Source of the DNA: Planomonospora parontospora
Lineage (GTDB): Bacteria > Actinomycetota > Actinomycetes > Streptosporangiales > Streptosporangiaceae
Direction: 5' to 3'
NCBI GenBank assembly: GCA_014647935.1
Contig: BMQD01000034.1
Coordinates: 1-43,683 of the forward strand
DNA length: 43,683 nucleotides
Below are positions 1 to 8,425 of this stretch, piece by piece. A program made the position numbers and the translations under genes. The stretch's first letter is position 1, and each line of letters begins with the position of its first letter. The notes beneath the pieces were generated by a model. That model was not told the DNA's origin. It saw only the letters and a list, made by a program, of their open reading frames with translations, and did no database searches.

Positions 1-1
1 C

Positions 2-61
2 GCGCAGGTGGGGCAGACGGTGACCTCCGGCGCGGTGCTCTGCGACATCAAGGACGCCTGA
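2..61 (+). CDS. 3' end of a gene, possibly a biotinyl/lipoyl-type domain
   Basis: Only the last 19 codons are inside the window, reading AQVGQTVTSGAVLCDIKDA and then TGA at 59-61. The pattern VGQTVTSGAVLCDI resembles the last strands of a biotinyl/lipoyl (single-hybrid) domain, where a V-x-x-G-D-x-V-x-x-G-x-x-L motif closes the barrel, as in biotin carboxylases that end with their carrier domain. That is a guess from very few residues. The gene converges with the ABC ATPase gene on the other strand, and a hairpin at 72-97 separates them. Confidence 0.4.
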   Translation, partial: AQVGQTVTSGAVLCDIKDA

Positions 62-71
62 GAACACCGAG

Positions 72-97
72 GCGCCTGATGTGGCCCGGTCAGGCGC
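72..97. terminator. bidirectional hairpin between convergent genes
   Basis: GCGCCTGA (72-79) and TCAGGCGC (90-97) form a perfect 8-bp inverted repeat around a 10-nt loop. It lies between the stop of the + strand gene (61) and the stop of the minus-strand ATPase gene (90-92), whose stop codon is inside the right arm. There is no U-tract, which is usual for high-GC actinomycetes. Confidence 0.5.
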
Positions 98-860
98 GGG
101 GAGGCAGTCTCGGCACGCCGGCGACGAGCCGCCGCGTGTACGGATGGCGGGGGGAACCGAGCACGGCGGCGGTGTCCCCCTGCTCCACGATCCGCCCGCG
201 TTCCAGCACCGCGACACGCCGGCACAGGGCCGCCACCACGGCGAGGTCGTGCGAGACGACCAGCATCCCCAGGCCGTGCTCCTCCCGCAGCCGGGCCAGC
301 AGGTCGATGAGGCGGACCCGGGTGGAGACGTCCAGCGCGCTGACCGGTTCGTCCGCCAGCAGGATCCGGGGACGGCAGACGATCGCACGCGCGATGGCGA
401 TGCGCTGCCGCTGCCCGCCGGAGAACTCGTGCGGGTAGCGGCGCGCGGCCTCCCCGGGCAGCCCGACCGCGTGCAGCGCCTCCGCGACCCGGTGCTCCCG
501 TTCGGCGCGTCGTGCCCTCCCGGGAAGCAGTCCGAGCGAGCGGAGCGGCTCGGAGACGATCCTGTCCACCCGTTGCCTGGGGTCGAGGGAGGAGTAGGGA
601 TCCTGGAACACGGGCTGGACCGCGCGCCGGAACCGCTGGTCCCGCGGGGAGAGGCCGGCTCCCTCGAAGAGGATCCGGCCGCTGCCGGGCCTGCCCAGGC
701 CGAGCAGCAGGCGCACCAGGGTGCTCTTGCCCGCGCCGGACTCGCCGACCAGCGCCACGCTCTCCCCGGCGTCGACGGAGACGGACACGTCGGTGAGCAC
801 GGGCGGTCCGCCGCGGTGCGCGAAGCCCACACCGCGGGCCTCCAGGAGGGGAGGGGTCAC
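90..860 (-). CDS. peptide/nickel-type ABC transporter ATP-binding protein (DppF/OppF-like)
   Basis: This is one of the two nucleotide-binding subunits of the importer encoded by this operon, and it powers uptake at the cytoplasmic face. The 256-aa product has Walker A GESGAGKS, ABC signature SGGQRQR, Walker B ILLADEPVSALD and the switch-His motif SHDLAVV. The C-terminal HPYTRRLVAGVP element is typical of the oligopeptide/dipeptide ATPase family. I chose the GTG at 858-860 because it overlaps the preceding stop as GTGA and gives a normal N-terminus (TPPLLEARGVGF). The longer reading frame starting at 941 only adds Arg/Pro-rich sequence inside the upstream gene. It is short for DppF (usually 300 or more residues), lacking most of the C-terminal extension. 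It is the last gene of the operon. Confidence 0.88.
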   Translation of the reverse strand: MTPPLLEARGVGFAHRGGPPVLTDVSVSVDAGESVALVGESGAGKSTLVRLLLGLGRPGSGRILFEGAGLSPRDQRFRRAVQPVFQDPYSSLDPRQRVDRIVSEPLRSLGLLPGRARRAEREHRVAEALHAVGLPGEAARRYPHEFSGGQRQRIAIARAIVCRPRILLADEPVSALDVSTRVRLIDLLARLREEHGLGMLVVSHDLAVVAALCRRVAVLERGRIVEQGDTAAVLGSPRHPYTRRLVAGVPRLPPRA

Positions 861-1672
861 CGGAGCATCCCGCCCAGCGCGTCGTCGAGCCGGCGGGCGC
901 CGGCCACCAGCTCGCGGGTGTAGGGGTGGGACGGCTCGCACGTGACGGCCCGCGCGGTCCCCGACTCGACGGCCGCGCCGTCCTTCATCACCAGGAGCCT
1001 GTCCGCGACGCCGGTGACGACCCCGAGGTCGTGGCCGATGAACAGCAGGGCCGTGCCCCGCGCGCCGACCAGGTCGCCGAGCAGCGCCAGCACCTCGGCC
1101 TGCACCGTCACGTCGAGGGACGAGGTGGGCTCGTCGGCGATCAGCAGCGCCGGTTCGCAGGCGAGGGCCGTCGCGATCGCGACCCGCTGCCGCTGCCCGC
1201 CGGAGATCTCGTGCGGGTAGGCCCCGGCGATCCGCTCCGGGTCGGCCAGCCGTACCTCGGCCAGCGCCCGGAGGACCGCGCGGCGCAGGGCGGCGCCGCG
1301 CAGCCCCGACCGGCGCCGGAGCGGTCCGGCGACCTGGCGGCCGACCGGCATCAGCGGGTCCAGTGCGGCCAGGGGTTCCTGGAAGACGACGGTCACGCCG
1401 CGCCCGCGCAGCCGGTTCAGGCGCCGCTCCGCCGCCCCGACGACCTCGGTCCGGGGCAGGCTGGGGACGTCCAGCACGACGCTGCCGGACGCCGTCATCC
1501 CGGCGGGCAGCAGGCCCGCGATCGCCAGCGCGGTCAGCGTCTTGCCCGAGCCCGACTCGCCGACGAGACCGAGCCGGTCGCCCGCGCGCATCGAGAAGGA
1601 CAGACCGGAGACGAGCACGCGGCCGGTCGCCGAGCGCACGCCCAGCCCGTCGACCGCCAGCAGGTCCGTCAT
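857..1672 (-). CDS. peptide/nickel-type ABC transporter ATP-binding protein (DppD/OppD-like)
   Basis: Second nucleotide-binding subunit, 271 aa. Visible motifs are Walker A GESGSGKT, Q-loop FQEPLAALDP, signature SGGQRQR, Walker B LLIADEPTSSLD, H-loop GHDLGVV, and the family C-terminal element PSHPYTRELVAG. The ATG at 1670-1672 overlaps the end of the upstream permease gene (stop at 1669) by 4 nt, and its own stop overlaps the next gene as GTGA. Translational coupling through the whole operon is therefore likely. It would pair with the DppF-like subunit to form the heterodimeric ATPase. Substrate cannot be told from the ATPase. Confidence 0.9.
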   Translation of the reverse strand: MTDLLAVDGLGVRSATGRVLVSGLSFSMRAGDRLGLVGESGSGKTLTALAIAGLLPAGMTASGSVVLDVPSLPRTEVVGAAERRLNRLRGRGVTVVFQEPLAALDPLMPVGRQVAGPLRRRSGLRGAALRRAVLRALAEVRLADPERIAGAYPHEISGGQRQRVAIATALACEPALLIADEPTSSLDVTVQAEVLALLGDLVGARGTALLFIGHDLGVVTGVADRLLVMKDGAAVESGTARAVTCEPSHPYTRELVAGARRLDDALGGMLR

Positions 1673-2580
1673 GACCTCCTCCTGGCCGGGTCCGCGACGT
1701 CCCGGACCCCGTCGGCCACCAGGTTCGCGCCGACGACGAGTACGGCCAGCAGCACGCCGGGCGCGATGACGCCGACCGGGGCGGTGAACGCCGTCGTCTG
1801 GGCCTCCCGCAGCATGCGGCCCCAGGAGGCGTTCGGCGGAGCCGCGCCCAGCCCCAGATAGGAGAGGGTCGCCTCGGCGAGCACGGCCACGCCCAGGTGC
1901 AGCGCCAGGCTCACCAGGAGCGTGGGCCAGATGTTCGGCAGCACGTGCTCGACCGTGATCCGGGGCCAGGACGTGCCCGAGGTGCGCGCCGCCGTGATGA
2001 AGTCCTGAGCCAGCACCCGTTTGACCAGTATCCGGGTCAGCCGGGCGACGGTGACGGACATCGCCAGGCCGATCGCCAGGATCGCGGGGCCCAGGGAGGC
2101 CTGCCGGGCGGCGACCATGAGCATGGCCAGGAGCAGGACGGGAAAGGCGATCAGGATGTCGGACAGGACCGCGAAGGCGTCGTCCAGCCAGCGGGTGGCG
2201 AACCCGCCGGCCAGCCCGGCGGCGACGCCGAGCACGCCGCCGACCGCGGTCGCCCCCAGCCCGGCCGCCAGGGCGATCCGGGCCCCGATCATCACCTGGG
2301 TCAGCAGGTCCCGGCCGAGCCTGTCGGTGCCGAGCGGGTGGGCCGCTCCGGGAGGGGCGAGCCGCCCTCCCGAGGTGTCGGCCGGGTCGTAGGGGAGCCA
2401 GACCAGCGAGACGAGCGCCGTCAGGGCGACCGCGCCGACCAGGGCGCAGCCGGCGGCGAGGGTGCGGGAGCGCACCCGGCGTTTCGTGCCGGGACCCCGT
2501 TCGCGCGGGGCACTCGCCATCGGCCTCCGCCCGCGTCGGGCGCTCGCCATCGGTTTCGGTTCGCGCCGGGCGCTCACCAT
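1669..2580 (-). CDS. peptide/nickel-type ABC transporter permease (DppC-like)
   Basis: Inner-membrane channel subunit, 303 aa. After a charged N-terminal tail and one hydrophobic segment comes the DppC hallmark HPLGTDRLGRDLLTQVMIGARIAL. Further membrane segments follow, with an EAA-type loop (DFITAARTSGTSWPRITVEHVLPNI). The end DPARRRS fits the family (DPR...). The ATG at 2578-2580 overlaps the stop of the upstream permease (TGA, 2574-2576). The N-terminus is odd: it is built from three imperfect 10-residue units (MVSARREPKP, MASARRGRRP, MASAPRERGP), each beginning with an ATG, so translation could also begin at 2550 or 2520. The third start would give a more ordinary tail length. Confidence 0.88.
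   Translation of the reverse strand: MVSARREPKPMASARRGRRPMASAPRERGPGTKRRVRSRTLAAGCALVGAVALTALVSLVWLPYDPADTSGGRLAPPGAAHPLGTDRLGRDLLTQVMIGARIALAAGLGATAVGGVLGVAAGLAGGFATRWLDDAFAVLSDILIAFPVLLLAMLMVAARQASLGPAILAIGLAMSVTVARLTRILVKRVLAQDFITAARTSGTSWPRITVEHVLPNIWPTLLVSLALHLGVAVLAEATLSYLGLGAAPPNASWGRMLREAQTTAFTAPVGVIAPGVLLAVLVVGANLVADGVRDVADPARRRS
2491..2580 (-). repeat. three 30-bp tandem repeats at the start of the dppC-like gene
   Basis: Imperfect 30-bp units begin with ATG at 2580, 2550 and 2520 on the minus strand, each reading ATGG(T/C)G-AGC/AGT-GCC and then Arg/Pro codons. The period is a multiple of three, so copies can be gained or lost without breaking the frame; each copy adds 10 residues and one possible start codon. 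This looks like local duplication of the start region. Confidence 0.75.
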
Positions 2581-3539
2581 CGGCCTCCGCCCGCGGTGTC
2601 GCGCAACCGCGGATCGATGATCCGCTGGGCCGTGTCGGCGAGGAGGCCGGCCAGCAGGACGGCGAGGGTGCCGACGACCAGGACGCCCTGGATCACCGGG
2701 TAGTCGTGCTGTGCGAACGCCCTGACCAGCATGCTGCCGAGTCCGGGCAGGGCGAACACGCTCTCGACGACGACGGCGCCCAGGAAGGTGGTCGCGAGTT
2801 CGAGGCCGAGGACCGACACGACGGGCACCGCGGCGTTGCGCAGACCGTGCCGCCACATCGCCCCGGGCAGCGAGCAGCCCAGCGCCCTGGCCGTCCGCAG
2901 GTAGTCGCTGTCCAGGACGTCCAGGGCGGCGGAGCGCACGTAGCGGATCAGGGAGGCGGACATGACCAGCGCGACCGTGGCGACGGGGAGCGCCAGCGAG
3001 GCGAGGGCGCCGGCCGGGTCGGCCCAGTCGTCCTGCGGGAACCCCCCGGCCGGCAGCCACCGCAGGTGCAGGGAGAAGACGGTGGCGAGCAGCATCCCGA
3101 TCCAGAAGACCGGCACCGCGACCCCGAGCTGGGACACGCCGTTGAGCAGCGCGCCGTACCAGCTCCTGGGGCGGTGGGCCGCGACGAAGCCGACCGGGAC
3201 CGCGACCAGGAGGGAGACGGTGAACGCCAGCAGGGTCAGCGGCACGGTGACGACCAGGCGCGCGGAGATCTCCGGCCCCACCGGGAGGTCGCTGACGAAC
3301 GACGTGCCGAGGTCGAGGACCGCCATCCGGCCGAGCCAGGAGAGGAACTGCTCCGTCAGCGGGCGGTCGGACCCGATCTCGCGCCGGACGGCGGCGATCT
3401 GCTCCGGGGTGGCCCCGACCGAGAGCAGGGCGTTGGCGGGGTCGCCCGGCAGCAGCCGGAGCAGCACGAACAGCACCGCGCTCGCGAGGAGCAGCGAGGC
3501 GGCCAGGAGCAGCGTCCGCCGCAGCAGGTAGGGGAGCAT
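2574..3539 (-). CDS. peptide/nickel-type ABC transporter permease (DppB-like)
   Basis: Membrane subunit of 321 aa that pairs with the DppC-like permease. It begins MLPYLLRRTLLLAASLLLASAVLFVLLRLLPGDPA, the standard DppB start with the first membrane helix and the conserved LLPGDP motif. It continues with Gln/Leu-rich DRPLTEQFLSWLGRM, the EAA loop YLRTARALGCSLPGAMWRHGLRNA and the ending IIDPRLR. About six membrane helices can be placed. Length and motif order are normal for the family. It starts 9 nt after the binding-protein stop and overlaps the next gene by 7 nt. Confidence 0.9.
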   Translation of the reverse strand: MLPYLLRRTLLLAASLLLASAVLFVLLRLLPGDPANALLSVGATPEQIAAVRREIGSDRPLTEQFLSWLGRMAVLDLGTSFVSDLPVGPEISARLVVTVPLTLLAFTVSLLVAVPVGFVAAHRPRSWYGALLNGVSQLGVAVPVFWIGMLLATVFSLHLRWLPAGGFPQDDWADPAGALASLALPVATVALVMSASLIRYVRSAALDVLDSDYLRTARALGCSLPGAMWRHGLRNAAVPVVSVLGLELATTFLGAVVVESVFALPGLGSMLVRAFAQHDYPVIQGVLVVGTLAVLLAGLLADTAQRIIDPRLRDTAGGGRW

Positions 3540-3548
3540 CGCGCGGGA

Positions 3549-5048
3549 TCAGCGCTTCACGATGTCGTAGACGTAGAACTGCGCGTTGAGGCCGTTGACC
3601 GGGTAGCCGGACACGCCGGAGGACCCGATCACGATCTGCGGGTAGAGGAACAGCCAGTTGCTGGCCGCGTCCTCGGCGATCCGCCGGCCGACCTTCCGCA
3701 GCAGCGCGGTCTGCTCCTCGACCGTGCCGGCCCGCTCGGCCCGCTTCACCTCCCGGGCGACCTGGGGGTTGTCGTAGCCCCAGTAGAAGCCGGGGTCGCC
3801 GTACCACCGGACGTCCCGGTCGTTGACGTGCTCCTGCAGCGTCGCGGTGAAGTCGTGGTTCCGGTACACCTTCGTGTACCACTCGTCGGCGGTGACCATG
3901 TTGATCTCCACCGTGATGCCGATCTTGGCCAGCTCCGACTTCACGAAGGCCGCGACCGTGGGGTGCGGGTCGTAGGTGGGCGTGTCGAGCGTGAAGGTGA
4001 AGCCCCGGGGGTAGCCGGCCTCGGCGAGCTGCCTCCTGGCCAGCTCCACGTCGTACGGGTTCACGTGGGTGAGGTCCTCGTACCACGGGTCGGTCGGCGG
4101 GACCATCGATCCGATCATGCTGCCGTAGCCGTTCCAGATGGAGTCGAGCAGCTTCCGCTCGTCGATCGCGGAGCTGACGGCCCTGCGGACGAGCATCCTG
4201 TCGAACGGCGCCCTGCGGTTGTTGAAGGCCAGCAGGAGCTTGGTCGTCGACTTGCCGTTGCTGATCCGGTAGCCGGGGTCGCCGTCGAACAGCGCGAGGG
4301 CGTCCGGGCTCTGCATGCCGGTGACGACGTCGACGGCGCCCGTCAGCAGCGCGTTGTTGAGCGCGCTCGCGTCGGTGAAGTAGCGGAACACCACCCGGGC
4401 GTTGGCGGCCTTCCGGCCCCAGTAGCCGTCGAACCGGTCGAGGCTCAGGGAGGACCCCCGCTTCCAGGTGCCGAGCCGGTAGGGGCCGGTGCCGTCCTCG
4501 GAGGCGGAGAGATCCTCGTGCGCGTCGTTGACGATCCACACCTGGCTCAGGTTGTAGACGAAGGAGATGGACCTGCTCGACAGCTTGACGACGACCGTGT
4601 CCCGGCCGGAGCCCGCGATGCTCTCGATCATGTCCAGCGTGCCCCTGCGCGAGGACGTGGAGGCGGCGGCGGTGACCCGCCGGATGCTGTGCGCCACGTC
4701 GTCGGGGGTGAGGGGGGCGCCCGAGTGGAACGTCACGCCGTCCCTGATCCGGAAGGTGTAGGTGAGCCCGTCGGGGCTGACCGTGTGGCTCTCGGCGAGC
4801 AGGTTCTCGACCCTGCCCTCGTCGGTGAGCCGGAACAGGCCCTCGTAGACGTTGCCGGTCAGCGCCTCGGTCGCGCCCTGCCCGCCGCCGCCGGCGTTGT
4901 CGAGGTTCTGCGGCTCGTACATCGACCCGACGCCGATCGTCGCCTCTCCCGGAGGGGCGCCCGCCGAGGCCTGTTCGAGGCCGCAGGAGGCGAGGGTGAA
5001 CACCAGTCCTACGACAAGACCAATGAGGCACTTTTTTGGTGTCTTCAC
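3549..5048 (-). CDS. ABC transporter substrate-binding lipoprotein, family 5 (DppA/OppA/NikA-like)
   Basis: Extracellular solute receptor of the importer, 499 aa. The N-terminus (KTPKKCLIGLVVGLVFTLASCG) is a lipoprotein signal with lipobox LASC, so Cys22 would be lipidated. Family-5 features follow: ALTGNVYEGLFRL, TYTFRIRDGVTFHSGAPLTPDDV and RAVSSAIDERKLL. I chose GTG at 5046-5048 because AGGAGA lies 6 nt upstream; the longer frame to 5117 has no such site and would bury the signal peptide. Its position behind a PPTase gene hints at uptake of a non-ribosomal or metal-chelating peptide product, but peptides, nickel or sugars are all possible for this family. Confidence 0.88.
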   Translation of the reverse strand: MKTPKKCLIGLVVGLVFTLASCGLEQASAGAPPGEATIGVGSMYEPQNLDNAGGGGQGATEALTGNVYEGLFRLTDEGRVENLLAESHTVSPDGLTYTFRIRDGVTFHSGAPLTPDDVAHSIRRVTAAASTSSRRGTLDMIESIAGSGRDTVVVKLSSRSISFVYNLSQVWIVNDAHEDLSASEDGTGPYRLGTWKRGSSLSLDRFDGYWGRKAANARVVFRYFTDASALNNALLTGAVDVVTGMQSPDALALFDGDPGYRISNGKSTTKLLLAFNNRRAPFDRMLVRRAVSSAIDERKLLDSIWNGYGSMIGSMVPPTDPWYEDLTHVNPYDVELARRQLAEAGYPRGFTFTLDTPTYDPHPTVAAFVKSELAKIGITVEINMVTADEWYTKVYRNHDFTATLQEHVNDRDVRWYGDPGFYWGYDNPQVAREVKRAERAGTVEEQTALLRKVGRRIAEDAASNWLFLYPQIVIGSSGVSGYPVNGLNAQFYVYDIVKR

Positions 5049-5138
5049 GGTTTCTCCTGGTCTGTAGGAACATGGCCAGTAGCGATCATTATGACGTTTT
5101 CCCTCGGCGCGAGCCACGGTCTCCGGCGGAGCGCCGCG

Positions 5139-5813
5139 TCATCCGGGCGTGGAGCCGGGCGCGGGCACGACGATGGCGGTGAGCAGGAGTCCCTGATCGG
5201 CGAGCCATCGTCCGGAGAAGCCCTTGAGCGGCTCGCCGTACACGCTCGCGCCGCCGACGAGGAGACGGGCGGCGAAGGAGCCGTCGCGGGGGTTCACGGT
5301 GACGGAGGCGTTCTCGAAGCTGAGCCACCGGTTGGTCAGCGGGAACCACGCCTTGTACACCGCCTCCTTGGCGCTGAAGAGCAGTCGGTCCCAGTGCACC
5401 TCGGGATGGGCCAGGGCCAGCCGCGCCACCTCCTCCCTCTCCACGGGCAGGGCTATCGCGTCCAGCACGCCGTTGGGCAACGGCTCGTTCGGTTCCGCGT
5501 CGATTCCGATCGACGCCACCTGGGTCGACTCCCCGAGCACCGCGCCGCGGTATCCCGCGCAGTGCGTGATGCTCCCGGTGACGCCGGTCGGCCAGCGGGG
5601 CTCCCCGCGCACGCCGGGGAGGATCGCCACCGGCGGCTTGCCGAGCATGCGCAGCGCCTTCCGGGCGCACGTCCGCGCCGTCGTGAACTCCCTGCGGCGT
5701 TTCTCGACCGCCTGGCCGACGACGGCCTCCTCGCCGGGGAAGAGCTTCCCGTCGGGGAAGTCCTCGAAGGTGTCGACGGACACCACGTAGGAGGGGAGGA
5801 TTTTTTTGATCAT
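5139..5813 (-). CDS. 4'-phosphopantetheinyl transferase (Sfp/EntD type)
   Basis: Transfers the phosphopantetheine arm of CoA to the serine of acyl/peptidyl carrier domains, making them active. The 224-aa product has all motifs of the Sfp/EntD class: GSITHCAGY (His84), SIGIDAEP (metal ligands Asp105 and Glu107) and LFSAKEAVYKAW (Glu150, Lys154). The ATG at 5811-5813 has GGAAG about 7 nt upstream. It is the first gene of the operon that continues into the peptide-type ABC importer after a 90-nt gap. The NRPS/PKS protein at 39.3-42.9 kb carries a PCP domain (Ser551) that such an enzyme would prime; whether it serves that cluster or others is inference. Confidence 0.92.
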   Translation of the reverse strand: MIKKILPSYVVSVDTFEDFPDGKLFPGEEAVVGQAVEKRRREFTTARTCARKALRMLGKPPVAILPGVRGEPRWPTGVTGSITHCAGYRGAVLGESTQVASIGIDAEPNEPLPNGVLDAIALPVEREEVARLALAHPEVHWDRLLFSAKEAVYKAWFPLTNRWLSFENASVTVNPRDGSFAARLLVGGASVYGEPLKGFSGRWLADQGLLLTAIVVPAPGSTPG

Positions 5814-6386
5814 GATGACTTCCGGGGTGGGAGCACGGGCGGCGCCTGCGGGCCCGTCCGGGTCCGCCGGCGCCGTCCGCCCCGGTGGTCCTCCGCGCGG
5901 GACGCGTGCAGGGCGCCGCTCGCGGGCGGGCGGTCACGGGGCATCTCACTAGCGGTCACATATGGGACCGTACGGACGCTCCGCTCATAACAGAACGATC
6001 CGGAAGGATGTCACGGGGTGGCCCGGCCGGGCTAAGGGCAGCGGTGGGGGCGCTAGGGGATGCGCGACCTCCGCGCGGGCCCGCGGTCCCGCCGCCGGGG
6101 TCGTCCGCGGGTCCCGTTCGCGGTCCCGTCCACGGTCCCGCCACCATGGTCGTCCGCCGGGCCCTCCCGGGGCACCCCTACCCGCCCCTTCGCCCGGCCG
6201 GGCGTCTGAGCTGCCCTGATATCGCCCTGATGCCCGGACGGAAGCGATCGGATAACGAGGGGATGGCGGCCCTCCCTACGTTTGCGGCGACAGCAGCCCT
6301 GCGGCCTCCCCGGCCGCCAGAGCCGACAGTACGAGGTCGAAACAGCTGAGACGGACGCAGAAGACCGGCAGAGAGGGACCCCGGAA
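5814..6386. promoter_or_regulatory. divergent intergenic region between PPTase operon and leuA
   Basis: This 573-bp region has no convincing gene. The PPTase operon must start here on the minus strand; an AT-richer patch at about 5945-6000 (CATATG, CATAACAG) is the likeliest promoter area for it. The middle (6040-6200) is GC-rich with small reiterations of CGGTCCCG. At 6253-6282 on the plus strand, TAACGA and TACGTT are separated by 18 bp. This is the same layout as the LAL gene and NRPS promoters, and is the likely leuA promoter, about 105 nt upstream of its start codon. A 28-codon frame at 6263-6349 was considered and rejected as a leader peptide. Confidence 0.4.
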
Positions 6387-8117
6387 GTGAAGACCACCAG
6401 ACCTTCGGCGAGCCGCTATCGGGCGTTCCCGCCGGTGAACCTCCCTGACCGCACGTGGCCGGGCAAGACCGTCACCTCGGCGCCGCGCTGGCTCTCCACC
6501 GACCTGCGCGACGGCAACCAGTCCCTGGTCGCCCCGATGTCACCGGCCCGCAAGCTGGCCATGTTCGAGCTCCTGGTGGGGATGGGCTACAAGGAGATCG
6601 AGGTGGGGTTCCCGGTCGCCAGCCAGGACGACCACGACTTCCTCCGGGTGCTGATCGAGCAGGACAGGATCCCCGACGACGTGCGGATCTCCGTCCTCGT
6701 GCAGGCCCGCGACGAGCTGATCAGGCGCACGGTGGAGAGCCTGGAAGGCGCCCCGCGCGCCACGATCCACCTGTACAACGCGACGTCGCCGCTGTTCCGG
6801 CGGGTGGTGTTCGGCATGGACCGGGACGAGTGCAAGGACCTCGCGGTCCAGGGGACCCGGCTGATGATGAAGTACGCCGACCGGACGCTGGCGGACTGCG
6901 ACCTGGGCTTCCAGTACTCGCCCGAGCTGTTCAACGACACCGAGCTCGAGTTCGCGCTGGAGGTCTGCGAGGCGGTCATGGACGTGTGGCAGCCGGAGCC
7001 GGACCGGGGGATCATCCTCAACTTCCCGACGACCGTCGAACGCTCGCTGCCGAACGTGTTCGCCGACCAGATCGAGTGGCTGGACCGCAACCTCTCCCGG
7101 CGGGAGCACGTCTGCCTGTCGATCCACCCGCACAACGACCGGGGCACGGGCGTCGCCTCCACCGAACTCGCCCTCCTGGCGGGAGCCGAGCGCGTCGAGG
7201 GCTGCCTGTTCGGCAACGGCGAACGGGCCGGCAACGTCTGCCTGGTCACCCTGGGACTCAACCTGTTCACCCAGGGCGTCGACCCCGGCATCGACTTCTC
7301 CGACATCAACGGGATCCGCCGGGTCGTGGAGGACTGCAACGGCATCCCCGTCCACCCGCGCCACCCCTACGGCGGAGACCTGGTCTACACCTCCTTCTCC
7401 GGCTCCCACCAGGACGCCATCAAGAAGGGCTTCGCCGTACAGGAGCGTGCCGCGGCGGAGGGGAGGGAGCTCCCGTGGGAGATGCCCTACCTGCCGATCG
7501 CCCCCGAGGACGTCGGCCGCACCTACGAGGCCGTCGTACGGATCAACAGCCAGTCGGGCAAGGGGGGCGTGGCCTACGTCATGAGCGCCTGGCACGGCCT
7601 CGAACTCCCCCGCGACCTGCAGATAGAGTTCGCCGGCGTGGTCCAGGCGCACGCCGACGCGGCGGGCGGGGAGATCACCCCGGACCGGGTCATGGAGCTC
7701 TTCGAGCGGGAGTACCTCGCGGCCTCCGGCCTGCCGGTCCCGCTCGCGTTCGGCGGCGACCCGGTGACCGCCTCCCTCCACCTCGACGGCGCGGGGTTCG
7801 ACGTGGGCGCCGCGCGGGCCGACTCCGTCCAGTCGGTCCGCGCGGCGCTGGCCCGCTGGGGGTTCGACGTGCGGGCCGTGCACCGTACGGGGCACGGGGC
7901 GGACCCGGGGCGGGCCCCCGGCGCGGAGGTGACCGTCTACGCCGAGTGCAGGCTGGACGGCCGGACCGTCTGGGGAGCGGGCGCCGGTGAGGAGATCGAG
8001 GCGGCCTCGCTGGCGGCGGTGCGCTCCGCGGTCGCCAGAGCGCGTCAGAGGCGCACGCCCGCGGCGGGGAGCGCAGGGGCCGCCGCGGCTCCGGCGCGGC
8101 TGCTGGCGGCGCGATGA
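6387..8117 (+). CDS. leuA: 2-isopropylmalate synthase
   Basis: Condenses acetyl-CoA with 2-oxoisovalerate, the first committed step of leucine biosynthesis, in the cytoplasm. The 576-aa protein matches the long actinobacterial LeuA type. Its TIM-barrel has the catalytic [14 protein letters not shown], metal-binding HPHNDRGTG and GNGERAGNV. Next comes the [14 protein letters not shown] linker, and then a C-terminal regulatory (leucine feedback) domain around residues 440-560. GTG at 6387 gives the family N-terminus [24 protein letters not shown] and has GAGAGG about 10 nt upstream; the longer frame to 6282 has no such support. It stands alone here, without other leu genes. A copy dedicated to supplying a biosynthetic precursor is possible but not shown. 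Confidence 0.93.
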   Translation: MKTTRPSASRYRAFPPVNLPDRTWPGKTVTSAPRWLSTDLRDGNQSLVAPMSPARKLAMFELLVGMGYKEIEVGFPVASQDDHDFLRVLIEQDRIPDDVRISVLVQARDELIRRTVESLEGAPRATIHLYNATSPLFRRVVFGMDRDECKDLAVQGTRLMMKYADRTLADCDLGFQYSPELFNDTELEFALEVCEAVMDVWQPEPDRGIILNFPTTVERSLPNVFADQIEWLDRNLSRREHVCLSIHPHNDRGTGVASTELALLAGAERVEGCLFGNGERAGNVCLVTLGLNLFTQGVDPGIDFSDINGIRRVVEDCNGIPVHPRHPYGGDLVYTSFSGSHQDAIKKGFAVQERAAAEGRELPWEMPYLPIAPEDVGRTYEAVVRINSQSGKGGVAYVMSAWHGLELPRDLQIEFAGVVQAHADAAGGEITPDRVMELFEREYLAASGLPVPLAFGGDPVTASLHLDGAGFDVGAARADSVQSVRAALARWGFDVRAVHRTGHGADPGRAPGAEVTVYAECRLDGRTVWGAGAGEEIEAASLAAVRSAVARARQRRTPAAGSAGAAAAPARLLAAR

Positions 8118-8425
8118 CGGGCCTCGCGCGTGGTCGGCGGCGGCGCGCTGACGGACCTGGAGCGTCGCCGGCGGCGGTGCGCGGCGAGTCTCCGGCGCGG
8201 CTGATAGCGGTGCGATAACGAACCGAAGCCGCGCCCGCCTAGCGTTCTCCGTGTCGTCCCGCTCCGGGGCGGCCATGATGGAAAGAAGTGATCCCATGCG
8301 GCGCATCCGGCGCAGGAAGCCGAGGGGGAAGGCGTGCGCGGAGCTGGACCTGCGGACCCCGTCCGGCCGTCAACTGCGGTTCTGATCCGCGTCAACCGTT
8401 TCTCCGCACGAGGGGGAGGCCGACT
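8118..8425 (+). promoter_or_regulatory. leader region of the LAL regulator gene
   Basis: The region holds a promoter candidate (TAACGA at 8216-8221, 18 bp, TAGCGTT at 8240-8246) whose sequence through GTGTC at about 8256 closely matches the NRPS promoter at 39128-39167. It also holds a short possible peptide gene at 8296-8385. The first 90 bases after leuA (8118-8210) are GC-rich and hold no clear feature. Confidence 0.45.
8296..8385 (+). CDS. possible 29-aa basic leader peptide
   Basis: ATG at 8296 opens a 29-codon frame (MRRIRRRKPRGKACAELDL and on to ...GRQLRF, TGA at 8383). A purine-rich GGAAAGAAG lies about 7 nt upstream, and a promoter candidate about 50 nt upstream. Nine of its first twelve residues are Arg or Lys. 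It ends 40 nt before the LAL regulator gene. It could be a regulatory leader, a short basic peptide, or chance; I know no family for it. Confidence 0.3.
   Translation: MRRIRRRKPRGKACAELDLRTPSGRQLRF

Noticed and set aside
5083-5103. Zur/Fur-type site between the PPTase gene and the binding-protein gene
   Set aside because: GATCATTATGACGTTTTC looks suggestive by AT content but has only three symmetric pairs out of nine, so it does not fit a metal-regulator palindrome.
6263-6349. 28-codon frame before leuA as a leader peptide attenuator
   Set aside because: No run of Leu codons, the GAGGGG directly abuts the ATG, and the frame starts inside the likely promoter. No T-box elements are visible either.
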